DNA of 49,162 bases from an uncultured Bacillota bacterium (GTDB lineage Bacteria; Bacillota; Clostridia; Lachnospirales; Lachnospiraceae): assembly GCA_905200905.1 (NCBI GenBank), contig CAJKMA010000017.1:1-49162 (forward strand). The letters are read 5' to 3'. The notes below the pieces were generated by a model that saw nothing but the letters and a program-made list of their open reading frames with translations, was not told where the DNA came from and searched no databases. The first letter of the stretch is position 1. Each line of letters opens with the position of its first letter. Both the position numbers and the translations under genes were made by a program. Of this stretch, positions 17,503 to 25,934 are shown one piece after another.

Positions 17503-18150
17503 CTACAGCTTTGAATACCCATATCCATTTACAATGGCATCAATTTTCATTTTCTTCTGGCACATAGGACAATCTTTTGCTGAATAGGATTCATATTCCG
17601 GAATATCTTGTTTATGATAAACTGCATTAATTTCCATTCCAGCTATTTTGTTGATTGCACTGAAAATAGCGGAAACTCCTGTAATCTTTCCTCCATAATA
17701 TAGGACACTGTCAATGCAGCGCTGCAGGGTCACACCAGTTGTAATAGATCCCATAAGAACTACCACATTCCGGTTCTGAATCATATGCTGGGTGTTATCA
17801 CGAAATAGCATCTGTCCATTTGCATTAAATTCCGGTGTTACAATATAAATGGTTTTGTGGGCATTCATGGAAAGTACTCCTGCTTTAGCCAGTTCCTCAG
17901 CTAAAAAGGCACCTACCACTTCCAGTCCGTCCAAGCAAACAATTGTATCTACCGGCGTAGTTGTTTCATAGCGGGTAGATAAAAATTTTGCTATTCTGGA
18001 TGCCTCTGCACATCTTGTTTTCATGGTCGTCATATCCAGATAGTGGGTTATATGAGACTGAGAAGTAACAAAGTGTCCTGGAATAATCTTTAGTTGAATC
18101 TTTTCGTCTCCTTTTGCATAAATTTTAAACATTTTTTCTTCCATCTGCAT
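17503..18150 (-). CDS. Phosphoribosyltransferase-like protein (orotate PRTase-type fold)
   Basis: 215 residues, beginning MQMEEKMFKIYAKGD. The middle has the PRTase-like pattern VDTIVCLDGLEVVGAFLAEE and the loop VVVLMGSITTGVTLQRCI, where a PRPP-binding motif would sit. The canonical acidic pair is degraded, so binding of PRPP is uncertain. A C-terminal CPMCQKK may bind metal. The ATG at 18148-18150 follows AAAGGAGG; the longer reading from 18201 lacks a site. It is a single gene with no informative neighbour, and its function is unproven. Confidence 0.7.
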   Translation of the reverse strand: MQMEEKMFKIYAKGDEKIQLKIIPGHFVTSQSHITHYLDMTTMKTRCAEASRIAKFLSTRYETTTPVDTIVCLDGLEVVGAFLAEELAKAGVLSMNAHKTIYIVTPEFNANGQMLFRDNTQHMIQNRNVVVLMGSITTGVTLQRCIDSVLYYGGKITGVSAIFSAINKIAGMEINAVYHKQDIPEYESYSAKDCPMCQKKMKIDAIVNGYGYSKL

Positions 18151-18201
18151 AATTTTTCCTCCTTTATCTAAGAGTTGTCCACAAATTTTCTGATAATTCA
18201 A

Positions 18202-18404
18202 TTATAACATGCTTTTCTGTCAAAAGAAAGATTTTTGTATAGCTTCTCAAAACCTGGGTATACTACAAATAGTCCACGAGGGGATGGTACAAATACGTAG
18301 CGCCCTTCGCAGACAACAAAAGAAAAAGTAGAAATACTTTATCCTCCCCTTTTTAACGAGACTGCCCCTATCATTTGATAAGGCAGTCTCTATTTTCTAT
18401 CCTC
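18202..18404. other. Intergenic region with hairpins, no gene recognised
   Basis: This 203 bp stretch holds a long hairpin at 18358-18390 (GAGACTGCC / GGCAGTCTC with an inner TATCA/TGATA pair) just after the M14 peptidase stop. It is probably that gene's terminator, although no clear T run follows on the minus strand. Near 18218-18223 the minus strand has TTGACA with AT-rich -10 candidates for the phosphoribosyltransferase-like gene. Between them (18260-18320) is a GC-richer segment with small hairpins (ACT-ACAAAT-AGT; GTA-CAAA-TAC) that matches no RNA family I know. Confidence 0.4.
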
Positions 18405-19340
18405 TCAAAAGCTCATAAGGGTTCCCTCCCACACTCCTCTGTTTTCTATGAAAATCTCTTCAAAACAAGAAGCCGGCAGTGGTGATTCCTGTCTTCCAAT
18501 CTCTATCGTAAGACTTGGAATTTCCATTTTTAAAAGTGCCCAGTCTTTATAACCTCCAGAACTTTGTTCTCTGGTGTTCTCCTGTGGCACATATCCTGTA
18601 ATCTCTCCAATTCTTTTGGCAAATTCCCATGTCTGCACACGCAACTGCCCCTGTTGGTAAAAATCCCAATAAATCACTGCACCGGAAGAGTGGTAGCTGA
18701 TAGTACGCTGAAATTCTTCCCTTCTTGTTAATTCTGCCAATGCCCTGGATTCTATTTCTGACTCTGGTTTTCTACCTTTATAGTTTTGTCTGGAGGGCTC
18801 TTGTACTGCATCTTCACAAGTTTCCCACAAAGCATCAAAATTCCGGTTTAAATCCACACCTTTTGCATTTGCCTTCCATCTATGAAAATAACTCCCCTGG
18901 GGATGTCTCCCACCTTCTCTTAAAGCAATTTCCTCTACCAGAATTTTCAAATCTAGATTCTTAATTCCCATGGCTCCCCTTTGGCTAATGGTAACTCCAT
19001 CTGGATTTACCATAGGAACTACATGAATTGCCTTCCCCTCCAGGATTTTTGCATATTCTTTATCTTGCGTTCTACATAGCTTCATCAAAAATTCTGTAGT
19101 CTGTTCCATAATGAGTTGGCTAGTCATATACTCACGTCCGTGTATTCCACCAAAAATCAGTATTTTTTTTGGTGCATTGGCACTTCCAATATAGAAATGA
19201 TAGAGCTCTCTTTGATCCTCTGTCTTTCCCAGGCTGTCAATTTGTATAATTTCTGGAAAAATACGGGCCAAAATCCCCAAATCATTTTGCATATTTTCGT
19301 ATGTATAACCTAAAAACCTGCCTGGGGATACTTTATACAT
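18405..19340 (-). CDS. M14 family zinc carboxypeptidase (murein-peptide amidase-like)
   Basis: 311 residues. The zinc ligands are seen as HGREY (His/Glu, about residues 90-93) and the later His in SYHSSGAVI. The substrate-binding DLNRNFD and the catalytic glutamate in TIEIGRQ also match. The family includes gamma-D-glutamyl-diaminopimelate peptidases such as MpaA, which trim cell-wall peptides. No signal peptide is seen, so a cytoplasmic recycling role is more likely than wall hydrolysis. The start has GGAGG upstream. It is divergent from the HAD hydrolase gene with 59 bp between them. Confidence 0.9.
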   Translation of the reverse strand: MYKVSPGRFLGYTYENMQNDLGILARIFPEIIQIDSLGKTEDQRELYHFYIGSANAPKKILIFGGIHGREYMTSQLIMEQTTEFLMKLCRTQDKEYAKILEGKAIHVVPMVNPDGVTISQRGAMGIKNLDLKILVEEIALREGGRHPQGSYFHRWKANAKGVDLNRNFDALWETCEDAVQEPSRQNYKGRKPESEIESRALAELTRREEFQRTISYHSSGAVIYWDFYQQGQLRVQTWEFAKRIGEITGYVPQENTREQSSGGYKDWALLKMEIPSLTIEIGRQESPLPASCFEEIFIENRGVWEGTLMSF

Positions 19341-19399
19341 TGACGGTTCCTCCTAAAATTATTATAATAATAGATATTCTAAACAAGGGAGATTATGAT

Positions 19400-20233
19400 G
19401 TGAAAAACTTAAAACGACTTTTGGCAGTCCTTGGAAGCATCTTATTAGCAAGCATGTATATTCTAACTCTTGTTCTTTCTTTGACAGATCATTCCAAGGC
19501 TGGCAATATGCTAATGGCTTCTCTTTTGGGCACTGTAATCGTTCCAATTCTGCTGTATGCATTTGAACTGGTAGATAAGTGGACTCATCCAAAGGACGAT
19601 ATCATTGCCAGGATTACGCCTGAGACAGACAAAATCGACACTCTCATTTTTGATCTTGGAAAAGTATTAGTCCGCTATGATTTCAGAAAGCTGCTCGCGG
19701 ATTTAAAATATGACGAAGAAACTGCCCAGGCAGTGGCAGATGCCATGTTTTTAAGTCCTCAGTGGACAGAGGGAGACCGCGGTGTAAAAACAGAAGAAGA
19801 AATCCTTCAATCTTTTATTGACAACAATCCTGCCTATGAACAGGAAATTCGCCAGACCTTTGAAGAAATGGGAAGAACGATTTCTCTTTATTCCTATACC
19901 AAGGACTGGATGAAGTATTTAAAAAAACGTGGGTATAAACTCTACATACTTTCTAATTTTTCCAAGCCGCTGTATGACCGGTGCCAAAAAGAACTGAAAT
20001 TTTTAGAGCTTATGGATGGGGGATATATGTCCTGGCAAATTCACTGCCTAAAACCAGAACCGGAAATCTTTCAGAAGCTGCTTTCAGATTTCCAAATTGA
20101 CCCTTCCAAAGCTGTTTTTCTGGATGACATGATTGACAATGTAGCGGAAGCCAGGGCTCAAGGGTTAAATGCTATTCACTTCACTGGAAGAAAGCAAGCT
20201 TTAAAACAATTATTGGAATTTGGGGTAAAATAA
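19400..20233 (+). CDS. HAD superfamily hydrolase with N-terminal membrane hairpin
   Basis: 277 residues from a GTG start at 19400, chosen because AAGGGAG lies 8 nt before it and no in-frame ATG is nearby. Two hydrophobic helices (about 7-27 and 37-55) precede a complete HAD domain. It has motif I FDLGKVLV (Asp85), motif II SNFS, motif III Lys in KPEPEIF and motif IV FLDDMIDN. The domain resembles YihX-type sugar phosphatases, but the membrane hairpin is unusual for that group. The substrate is unknown. A strong terminator follows. Confidence 0.85.
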   Translation: MKNLKRLLAVLGSILLASMYILTLVLSLTDHSKAGNMLMASLLGTVIVPILLYAFELVDKWTHPKDDIIARITPETDKIDTLIFDLGKVLVRYDFRKLLADLKYDEETAQAVADAMFLSPQWTEGDRGVKTEEEILQSFIDNNPAYEQEIRQTFEEMGRTISLYSYTKDWMKYLKKRGYKLYILSNFSKPLYDRCQKELKFLELMDGGYMSWQIHCLKPEPEIFQKLLSDFQIDPSKAVFLDDMIDNVAEARAQGLNAIHFTGRKQALKQLLEFGVK

Positions 20234-20253
20234 TTTCTATTATCCGATTTTAA

Positions 20254-20293
20254 AACTCTCCGGTGCTATTTAATAACAGCCCCGGAGAGTTTT
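20254..20293. terminator. Bidirectional terminator between HAD and small-protein genes
   Basis: AACTCTCCGG (20254-20263) pairs with CCGGAGAGTT (20282-20291), followed by TTTT on the plus strand and preceded by an A run. It serves the convergent HAD gene and the small gene ending at 20313. Confidence 0.85.
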
Positions 20294-20312
20294 CTATCTT
20301 TCGATATTCACT

Positions 20313-20546
20313 TTATCTTTGATTTCTCATTTGCTTTAATTGTTCTACGATTTCCAAATCTTCTGGCTTCACTTTTAGATTCGTTCGCATCATTTTGCCT
20401 TCTGGTGTTGTTACGGAAATCTCTATAATGGAGCCATCTTGCAGTGCTTTTTCTGACGCTGCTTTCAAAAACGGAAATACTTTTGGATGGTTTTTCTTAA
20501 ATTTCTGCTGGAGATTTGCAAGCTCCAGCATCCTTCGTGGATTCAT
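20313..20546 (-). CDS. Small conserved protein of unknown function
   Basis: 77 residues, charged and probably soluble: an N-terminal helix (MNPRRMLELANLQQKFKKNH), a short beta segment (IIEISVTTPEGK) and a C-terminal helix ending KQMRNQR. I do not recognise a family function; similar small proteins occur in related Clostridia. It starts 24 nt after the esterase stop with GAAAGG upstream and ends at a terminator, so it is the second gene of a two-gene operon. Coding is supported by the ribosome site and operon position. Confidence 0.7.
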   Translation of the reverse strand: MNPRRMLELANLQQKFKKNHPKVFPFLKAASEKALQDGSIIEISVTTPEGKMMRTNLKVKPEDLEIVEQLKQMRNQR

Positions 20547-20570
20547 AACTTCTACCTTTCTATTACTTCT

Positions 20571-21638
20571 TTATTTATTTGGAATCTGACAAAGAGCATG
20601 CTCAATGGCATCCTCCATCTCTTTTGGCAATCCCATAAAATGAAAAATCTCTTTGAGTATGCGATTGTCTGCAATACGGTAAAAGTTTTCCAAGCTCTGT
20701 TGTTCTGCTATCTCTTCCGGAATCAATCGAACATTACTCATGATTTCCTCTGTATGTTCTTCTACCCACTTCAAAAGAGGGGTCATGACAACTGCTGCAC
20801 CAGGATGTTTTCTCAGATACCCAAAGGTACATTCCACAGAAAGCATAGGCTCATAATCTCCCGTAACATGACCTCTACAAGCTGGTACTGTCATCTCTTC
20901 CTTTCCGAAATCACCAAAAATATCTTTTAGCCACCCAATACTGTCTTCTACCCATTGCGGGACTCTGCTGCATAATACTGATTCCCGAAACTGCACAGAA
21001 GAATCACCGGTAGAAAAACCGTGAGGACCATAAGCATAAATGTGGCTTTCAAAGGTAACGCTGTGCTCTGCCAGTGCCTGAAGGAATTTCAAAGAGTTTT
21101 CAATAGGAACCACCTGGTCATTGCAGGTTGCAAAAACAAAACATGGGCAGGTTGACGCATCTACTGCTTTGTTTACATCCGGTGCCTGGGGTTCACACAT
21201 CTGAACATCTTCTGCTTTTGTTACCGCATAGCCCAAAAGAGCTGCATTTGGTTTTTCCTTTGCCATGGTTGCCGCACATCCAGCCAGATGACCGCCTGCG
21301 GAAAATCCCAGAACTGCCACTTTATCTGGATACAGCTTCCAAACCTCTGCATTCTTGCGAATCAATGCCATAGCCTGTTCATAATCCTCCAGTGGCTTTG
21401 GCCATTGGCTGTGCTCTTTTACAGAGTAGCGGAGAATAAAAACCTGATAACCTGCCTTCAGATAGGGCATTGCTACTGGATCTGCTTCTCTGTCTGAACA
21501 GTATTGATATCCGCCTCCCGGCAGAATCAGAATAGCCGGTCTTTTGGAAATGTAACCAAACTCTCCTCCTGCTTCTTGAAGGTATGCTGTAAGGGTGACC
21601 TTCTGTTCTTCATTTAAGGTAATAAATTCTGTCTTCAT
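20571..21638 (-). CDS. Alpha/beta-hydrolase esterase (acetyl-xylan-esterase/BD-FAE-like)
   Basis: 355 residues. The oxyanion loop LPGGGYQYCSDRE, nucleophile elbow GFSAGG, acid in TCNDQVVPIENS and base in YGPHGFSTG form a full catalytic triad. Relatives deacetylate sugars or plant polysaccharides. No signal peptide, so intracellular substrates are likely. An extra C-terminal helical segment of about 100 residues (from about residue 255) is not part of the hydrolase fold. The start at 21636-21638 follows AGGAGG; the 14-codon longer version is rejected. A likely extended -10 (TGTTATACT) lies at 21740-21748. Confidence 0.87.
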   Translation of the reverse strand: MKTEFITLNEEQKVTLTAYLQEAGGEFGYISKRPAILILPGGGYQYCSDREADPVAMPYLKAGYQVFILRYSVKEHSQWPKPLEDYEQAMALIRKNAEVWKLYPDKVAVLGFSAGGHLAGCAATMAKEKPNAALLGYAVTKAEDVQMCEPQAPDVNKAVDASTCPCFVFATCNDQVVPIENSLKFLQALAEHSVTFESHIYAYGPHGFSTGDSSVQFRESVLCSRVPQWVEDSIGWLKDIFGDFGKEEMTVPACRGHVTGDYEPMLSVECTFGYLRKHPGAAVVMTPLLKWVEEHTEEIMSNVRLIPEEIAEQQSLENFYRIADNRILKEIFHFMGLPKEMEDAIEHALCQIPNK

Positions 21639-21794
21639 AATAATCCTCCTATTCGTAAGCGCCTCCGTATTGTACTTCACAATCTTTTCGGTAAAAATAC
21701 TCTCCCTCTGAGACTTGTTGCTTTTCCTGCTTTACATCCAGTATAACACAAAAGGCTCTGGCATAAAAATGAATTTTTCATAACCAGACAGTAC

Positions 21795-21836
21795 AAAAAA
21801 CGCAGCAGGTATTTCGCTTCACCCACTGCGTTTTTT
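21795..21836. terminator. Terminator of the Hdr-Flx-fumarate reductase operon
   Basis: AAAAAACGCAG (21795-21805) pairs perfectly with CTGCGTTTTTT (21826-21836). On the minus strand it follows the last gene of the operon by 12 nt and ends in T6. The rest of the 209 bp gap to the esterase start holds only the esterase promoter region. Confidence 0.85.
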
Positions 21837-21847
21837 CGCATGTTCTC

Positions 21848-22168
21848 TTATTTTGCTGCTTCTGCCGCTTTATCCAATTTTACATTTCTGAAATATAAAA
21901 TCATATCAATGGTAATTTCGATGAGGTTCAAGCAGTAGAAAAACCATGCCAGATAAAACAGCCAGCTCGTTTCCACGCCCATGGATACCTGCATAAATTT
22001 GCGGGCAATACCAAAAATATATCCTACCCAGATAAATACTTCAAAGAAAAGGCTCTTTCCTTTTGCGGTTCTGGAAATCCAGGATTTGCAGATTGAGATT
22101 GGCCAGGAAAGACCAAAAAATAAGATCATCAGTGCTTCCATTAAATCTGCGGTCGCTTTTAAATCCAT
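21848..22168 (-). CDS. Small membrane protein, possibly PQ-loop/SemiSWEET-like
   Basis: 106 residues with three hydrophobic segments (about 8-24, 43-58, 68-92) and a short charged tail. The first segment reads ALMILFFGLSWPISICKSWI, with a Pro in the first helix, and GKSLFFEVFIWVGYIFGI follows. That pattern recalls PQ-loop (SemiSWEET) half-transporters, but the match is by eye. It is the last gene of the redox operon, 27 nt after fumarase beta, so a C4-dicarboxylate or membrane-linking role is possible but unproven. It does not look like a haem-binding fumarate reductase anchor, as it lacks conserved membrane histidines. Confidence 0.7.
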   Translation of the reverse strand: MDLKATADLMEALMILFFGLSWPISICKSWISRTAKGKSLFFEVFIWVGYIFGIARKFMQVSMGVETSWLFYLAWFFYCLNLIEITIDMILYFRNVKLDKAAEAAK

Positions 22169-22195
22169 AGAAAACTTGCTCCCCCTTCTGTCTTT

Positions 22196-22762
22196 TTATG
22201 CGTTTTCTTTTCCTGCAAGATAGGCTGCTCTGCCGCTTTCGTAAAGATTATTTCCTTTGCTGTCAATAATCACCACCAGAGGCATATCTTCCACATATAA
22301 TTTCCGAAGTGCTTCTGCTCCTAAATCTTCATAGGCAATCAGTTCTGCCTTTTTGATGCATTTTGCAAGAAGTGCACCGGCACCTCCAATTGCACCGAAA
22401 TATACACCCTGATACTGCTTCATAGCTTCCACCACTTCCGGCAGACGGGCACCTTTTCCAATCATTCCTCTTGCTCCCACAGACATCATGGTAGGGGCAT
22501 AGGCGTCCATCCGGCCACTTGTTGTAGGCCCTGCAGAGCCGATCACAGCACCTGGTTTTGCAGGGGTAGGTCCCACATAATAGATGGTGGCATCTTTAGG
22601 GTCAAAAGGAATCTCTTCCCCTCTTTCCAGTGCTTCACACATTCTTTTATGTCCGGCATCTCTGGAGGTGTAGATGGTTCCTGTCACTAACACCTGGTCA
22701 CCTGCATGAAGGGTACCAGCCAGTTCCTCTGTCAGTGGAAGTGTAATACGGCGTTTCTCCAT
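22196..22762 (-). CDS. fumB: Fumarate hydratase class I, beta subunit
   Basis: 188 residues, the C-terminal part of iron-sulfur class I fumarase made as a separate chain. It contains the family signature GPTTSGRMDAYAP and KGNNLY. With the alpha subunit it interconverts malate and fumarate. A tartrate dehydratase beta subunit would look similar; malate dehydrogenase and fumarate reductase in the same operon favour fumarase. The ribosome site GGAGG lies in the end of the alpha gene (1 nt gap). Confidence 0.93.
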   Translation of the reverse strand: MEKRRITLPLTEELAGTLHAGDQVLVTGTIYTSRDAGHKRMCEALERGEEIPFDPKDATIYYVGPTPAKPGAVIGSAGPTTSGRMDAYAPTMMSVGARGMIGKGARLPEVVEAMKQYQGVYFGAIGGAGALLAKCIKKAELIAYEDLGAEALRKLYVEDMPLVVIIDSKGNNLYESGRAAYLAGKENA

Positions 22763-22763
22763 T

Positions 22764-23606
22764 TTATATCACCTCCGTTTTATGGCGGGTCACATGACAG
22801 TTGATATTTATTGCACAAGGCATACCGGCAATATGGGTTGGCATCGTTTCAATGTTTAATCCGATTGCTGTCGTCTTTCCGCCGAATCCCTGGGGTCCGA
22901 TACCAAGCTGGTTGATTTTTTCCAGCATTTCTTTTTCCAGATCTGCATAGAACGGATCTGGATTTTCAGAATCCAAAGAACGCATCAGTGCTTTTTTTGC
23001 CAGCAGTGCACATTTGTCAAAGGTACCGCCGATTCCTACTCCCACCACCATAGGCGGACAAGGGTTGGGTCCTGCTGTTTCCACTGCTTCTAAAATAAAA
23101 TCTTTGATTCCCTGCAGGCCTGCGGATGGTTTGAACATACGGATCTGGCTCATATTTTCGCTTCCAAAGCCTTTTGGCCCTACAGTAATCTTTACCTTGT
23201 CTCCAGGTACGATTTCTGTATAGATCATAGCTGGTGTATTATCTCCCGTATTTCCACGGCGAACCGGGTCTTTTACAACAGATTTTCTCAAATATCCCTT
23301 GTCGTATCCACGGCGGACACCTTCATGGATAGCCTCTGTGTAATCTCCTCCTGTAAAATGAACCTCCTGTCCAACTTCCAGGAAAACACAGGCCATACCG
23401 GTATCCTGACAAATTGGTACCTGTTCCTGATCTGCAATCTCAAAATTTTCAATAATATTATCCAGAACACCTTTTGCAATTTCCCCGTCTTCACAGGCAC
23501 GGCAATGTCTGATGGCACATTTCACATCTTCCGGAAGGTGCTCATTGGCTTCTATGCAGAGCCGCTGGATAACATCGGTCAGTCTGCTTACTTCTATTTC
23601 CCGCAT
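22764..23606 (-). CDS. fumA: Fumarate hydratase class I, alpha subunit
   Basis: 280 residues, the [4Fe-4S]-binding part of class I fumarase. Cysteines expected to hold the cluster are seen in PICQDTGMACVF, GPNPCPP and FDKCALLAKK. In this operon the likely direction is malate to fumarate, feeding the fumarate reductase encoded just upstream. The cluster is oxygen-sensitive, consistent with strict anaerobiosis. AGGAGG precedes the start; the gene lies 15 nt after frdA. Confidence 0.94.
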   Translation of the reverse strand: MREIEVSRLTDVIQRLCIEANEHLPEDVKCAIRHCRACEDGEIAKGVLDNIIENFEIADQEQVPICQDTGMACVFLEVGQEVHFTGGDYTEAIHEGVRRGYDKGYLRKSVVKDPVRRGNTGDNTPAMIYTEIVPGDKVKITVGPKGFGSENMSQIRMFKPSAGLQGIKDFILEAVETAGPNPCPPMVVGVGIGGTFDKCALLAKKALMRSLDSENPDPFYADLEKEMLEKINQLGIGPQGFGGKTTAIGLNIETMPTHIAGMPCAININCHVTRHKTEVI

Positions 23607-23621
23607 TGGTCTCCTCCTGAA

Positions 23622-25232
23622 TTACCGTTCATGGCGTGCATAGTTTGGGAAAAGCAGTGGAGAAATATCATGCTCATCTGCATCTGCTTTCTTTAACTCT
23701 TCTGCATACTCATAAATATGGTCAAGGTTCATGGTTCCAATCTCTGTCTCTTTTGCTTTTGCTGCTGCAGCCTTACCTGCATTGCGGCCAAATACAATGA
23801 TATCAAGAAGAGAATTTCCCATAAGTCGGTTTCTGCCATGGATTCCTCCCACAGCTTCTCCTGCTACCAGAAGATTCGGAATGGTCTTGGTAAAACCATC
23901 TCCGTTGATCTCCAGTCCTCCATTCTGATAATGCAGGGTTGGGTAGATTAAAATAGGAACTTTTCTCATATCAATGCCGTAATTCATATACATACGGAAC
24001 ATAGCAGGAATACGCTTTTCAATGGTTCCTTCTCCTCCCAGCATCTCGATCATAGGAGTGTCCAGCCATACGCCTTTCAGGCCTCCCGGCACATCCACGC
24101 CTCTGCCTTCCCGGCATTCACGGATAACACCGGATGCATTGACATCACGGGTCTCCAGTGGGTGGATATATGCCTCACCTTCTGCATTTACAAGCTGTGC
24201 TCCCACGGAGCGGACTTTTTCGGTAACCAGTGCACCCAGAATCTGAGCAGGATATACGGCTCCTGTTGGATGGTACTGGATGGAATCCTGGTACAGAAGA
24301 GGTGCTCCTGCACGATATCCAAGAATCAGCCCGTCTGCGGTTGCCCCATAATGATTAGAAGTTGGGAATCCCTGGTAATGCATTCTTCCTGCACCGCCAG
24401 TCGCAATAACAACGGTTTTGGCTCTTGCTACCAGATAATCTCCGGTCTCCATGTTCTGAAGCACTGCACCTGCTACCTGTCCTTTTTCATCCTTCAGAAG
24501 TTCCACTGCGGAAGTAAATTCCACCACCGGAATTCCAAGGTTGATCACTTCATCACGGACGGTACGCATGATTTCTGCCCCGGAATAATCCTTTGCAGCA
24601 TGCATTCTCTTTCTGGAGGTACCACCGCCGTGTGTGGTAATCATCTCTCCATCTTCTTCTTTATCAAATTCAACACCCAGCTCATTCAGCCATTTAATGG
24701 CATCCGGTGCTTCCATGACCAGACGTTTTACCAGCTCCGGTCTTCCTGCAAAATGTCCGCCGCCGAAACAGTCCAGATAATGCTGTACCGGAGAATCGTT
24801 TTCCTTATCAGCTGCCTGAATGCCACCTTCCGCCATCATGGTATTTGCGTCACCGATGCGCAGTTTGGTGACGATCATAACATCTGCACCTGCATTGTGT
24901 GCTTCAATGGCACAGGAAGAGCCTGCACCGCCTCCGCCGATTACCAGGACATCCACATCATAGTCAATCTTGGTAAGGTCAATCTCCTCATTCTGGATAC
25001 GGCTTGTAGAGTGGAGCATATGAGCCAGCTCACGTGGTGCTCTTTCTCCTTTATTTGGACCCACCTTGATTTCTGCAAATGCATCAGGGTTATAATCTGG
25101 ATGAAATTCTTTTAGGAGTGCATCTTTCTCATCAGCAGTCAGGCGTCTTGGCTCTGTTACCATACGCTCTGCCCTTGTAGATTCCACCTTTTTAATGGAT
25201 TCCATCATATTTTCCGGATATGGTTTATACAT
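23622..25232 (-). CDS. frdA: Fumarate reductase/succinate dehydrogenase flavoprotein subunit
   Basis: 536 residues. The FAD-binding GGGGAG lies at about 99-104. Active-site elements of FrdA are present: SIQYHPTGAVYP, THGGGTSRKRMHAA, ETRDVNASGVIREC (proton-donor Arg region), PTLHYQNGG and GRNRLMGNSLLD. It reduces fumarate to succinate. Unusually, about 90 residues precede the FAD motif, which in standard FrdA/SdhA is near residue 10. The start at 25230-25232 has GGAGG upstream and lies 10 nt after frdB; a longer frame from 25313 is rejected. No membrane anchor gene of the SdhC/FrdC type is present, so a soluble enzyme is likely. Confidence 0.9.
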   Translation of the reverse strand: MYKPYPENMMESIKKVESTRAERMVTEPRRLTADEKDALLKEFHPDYNPDAFAEIKVGPNKGERAPRELAHMLHSTSRIQNEEIDLTKIDYDVDVLVIGGGGAGSSCAIEAHNAGADVMIVTKLRIGDANTMMAEGGIQAADKENDSPVQHYLDCFGGGHFAGRPELVKRLVMEAPDAIKWLNELGVEFDKEEDGEMITTHGGGTSRKRMHAAKDYSGAEIMRTVRDEVINLGIPVVEFTSAVELLKDEKGQVAGAVLQNMETGDYLVARAKTVVIATGGAGRMHYQGFPTSNHYGATADGLILGYRAGAPLLYQDSIQYHPTGAVYPAQILGALVTEKVRSVGAQLVNAEGEAYIHPLETRDVNASGVIRECREGRGVDVPGGLKGVWLDTPMIEMLGGEGTIEKRIPAMFRMYMNYGIDMRKVPILIYPTLHYQNGGLEINGDGFTKTIPNLLVAGEAVGGIHGRNRLMGNSLLDIIVFGRNAGKAAAAKAKETEIGTMNLDHIYEYAEELKKADADEHDISPLLFPNYARHER

Positions 25233-25242
25233 AGTGCCCTCC

Positions 25243-25917
25243 TTATTTCTCAATGTCTCTGTTATTGTAAAGTTCCTGCATTTCTGTGATTGGTTTCTGC
25301 ATGATCTGCTCAATCAGTTCGTCATATGCACCACTGTTGATCTCTTCTACACGTTTTTCCAGATGCTCTGCCTTAGGAGCCAGGTATTTTCCGGTCAGGC
25401 GTCTTGCAAGAAGTCCTACCATCGGATGGGAAATTCCAGCCGGGCATCTAACAGAACAGCAGCCGCAGCCTACACAGTCAAAGGATTCTTCTGCACATTT
25501 TTCCAGTTCTCCACGCTGAGCATATGCGATATACTGCATAACATTCAAATCCTGGGTGCAGGCATTTGTGCAGGCATTACAGCCGATACAGCTGTAGATT
25601 TCCGGATAAAGCTCCATCATCACCTGCTGGTTTGGTTTGATTTCATTGATATCATAAGTTCTTTTGTCTGTTGGGAAAAACGGAATGCTTGCCACATACA
25701 TTCCTTCCTGCACCTGTGTCTGACAGGCAAGACAGGTCTTTAATTCATTCTGTCCCTTGATTCTGTAAATGGTAGCACAGGCACCGCAGAACCCATGGCG
25801 GCAGCCACATCCTCTTTTCAGGGTGTATCCTGCATATTCCATGGCTGTCATAATAGTAAGCTCTGCCGGTACGCTGTATTTTTTACCGAAAAAATATACA
25901 TTAACCATATTTTCCAT
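25243..25917 (-). CDS. frdB: Fumarate reductase iron-sulfur subunit
   Basis: 224 residues. An N-terminal [2Fe-2S] ferredoxin domain (C37, C39, C44, C47 and C62/C65, in GCGCRHGFCGAC) is followed by two tetra-Cys motifs, C110-C113-C116-C120 and C148-C151-C154-C158. It carries electrons to the flavoprotein. The first motif spacing differs from classical SdhB/FrdB, and there is no CCG domain as in methanogen TfrB. HdrB in the same operon supplies CCG domains. This makes electron delivery from the Hdr-Flx proteins plausible, as an inference. Confidence 0.85.
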   Translation of the reverse strand: MENMVNVYFFGKKYSVPAELTIMTAMEYAGYTLKRGCGCRHGFCGACATIYRIKGQNELKTCLACQTQVQEGMYVASIPFFPTDKRTYDINEIKPNQQVMMELYPEIYSCIGCNACTNACTQDLNVMQYIAYAQRGELEKCAEESFDCVGCGCCSVRCPAGISHPMVGLLARRLTGKYLAPKAEHLEKRVEEINSGAYDELIEQIMQKPITEMQELYNNRDIEK

Positions 25918-25934
25918 TTTGGTGTCTTCCTTTC

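Noticed and set aside
18358..18390. CRISPR-like or mobile-element repeat
   Set aside because: A single hairpin with no repeated copies in the window; terminator-like.
22196..23606. Tartrate dehydratase instead of fumarase
   Set aside because: The subunits look alike, but malate dehydrogenase and fumarate reductase in the same operon make fumarase the simpler reading.
24162..25115. Plus-strand ORF of 317 codons
   Set aside because: Antisense to frdA; Cys- and His-rich nonsense composition and no ribosome site.
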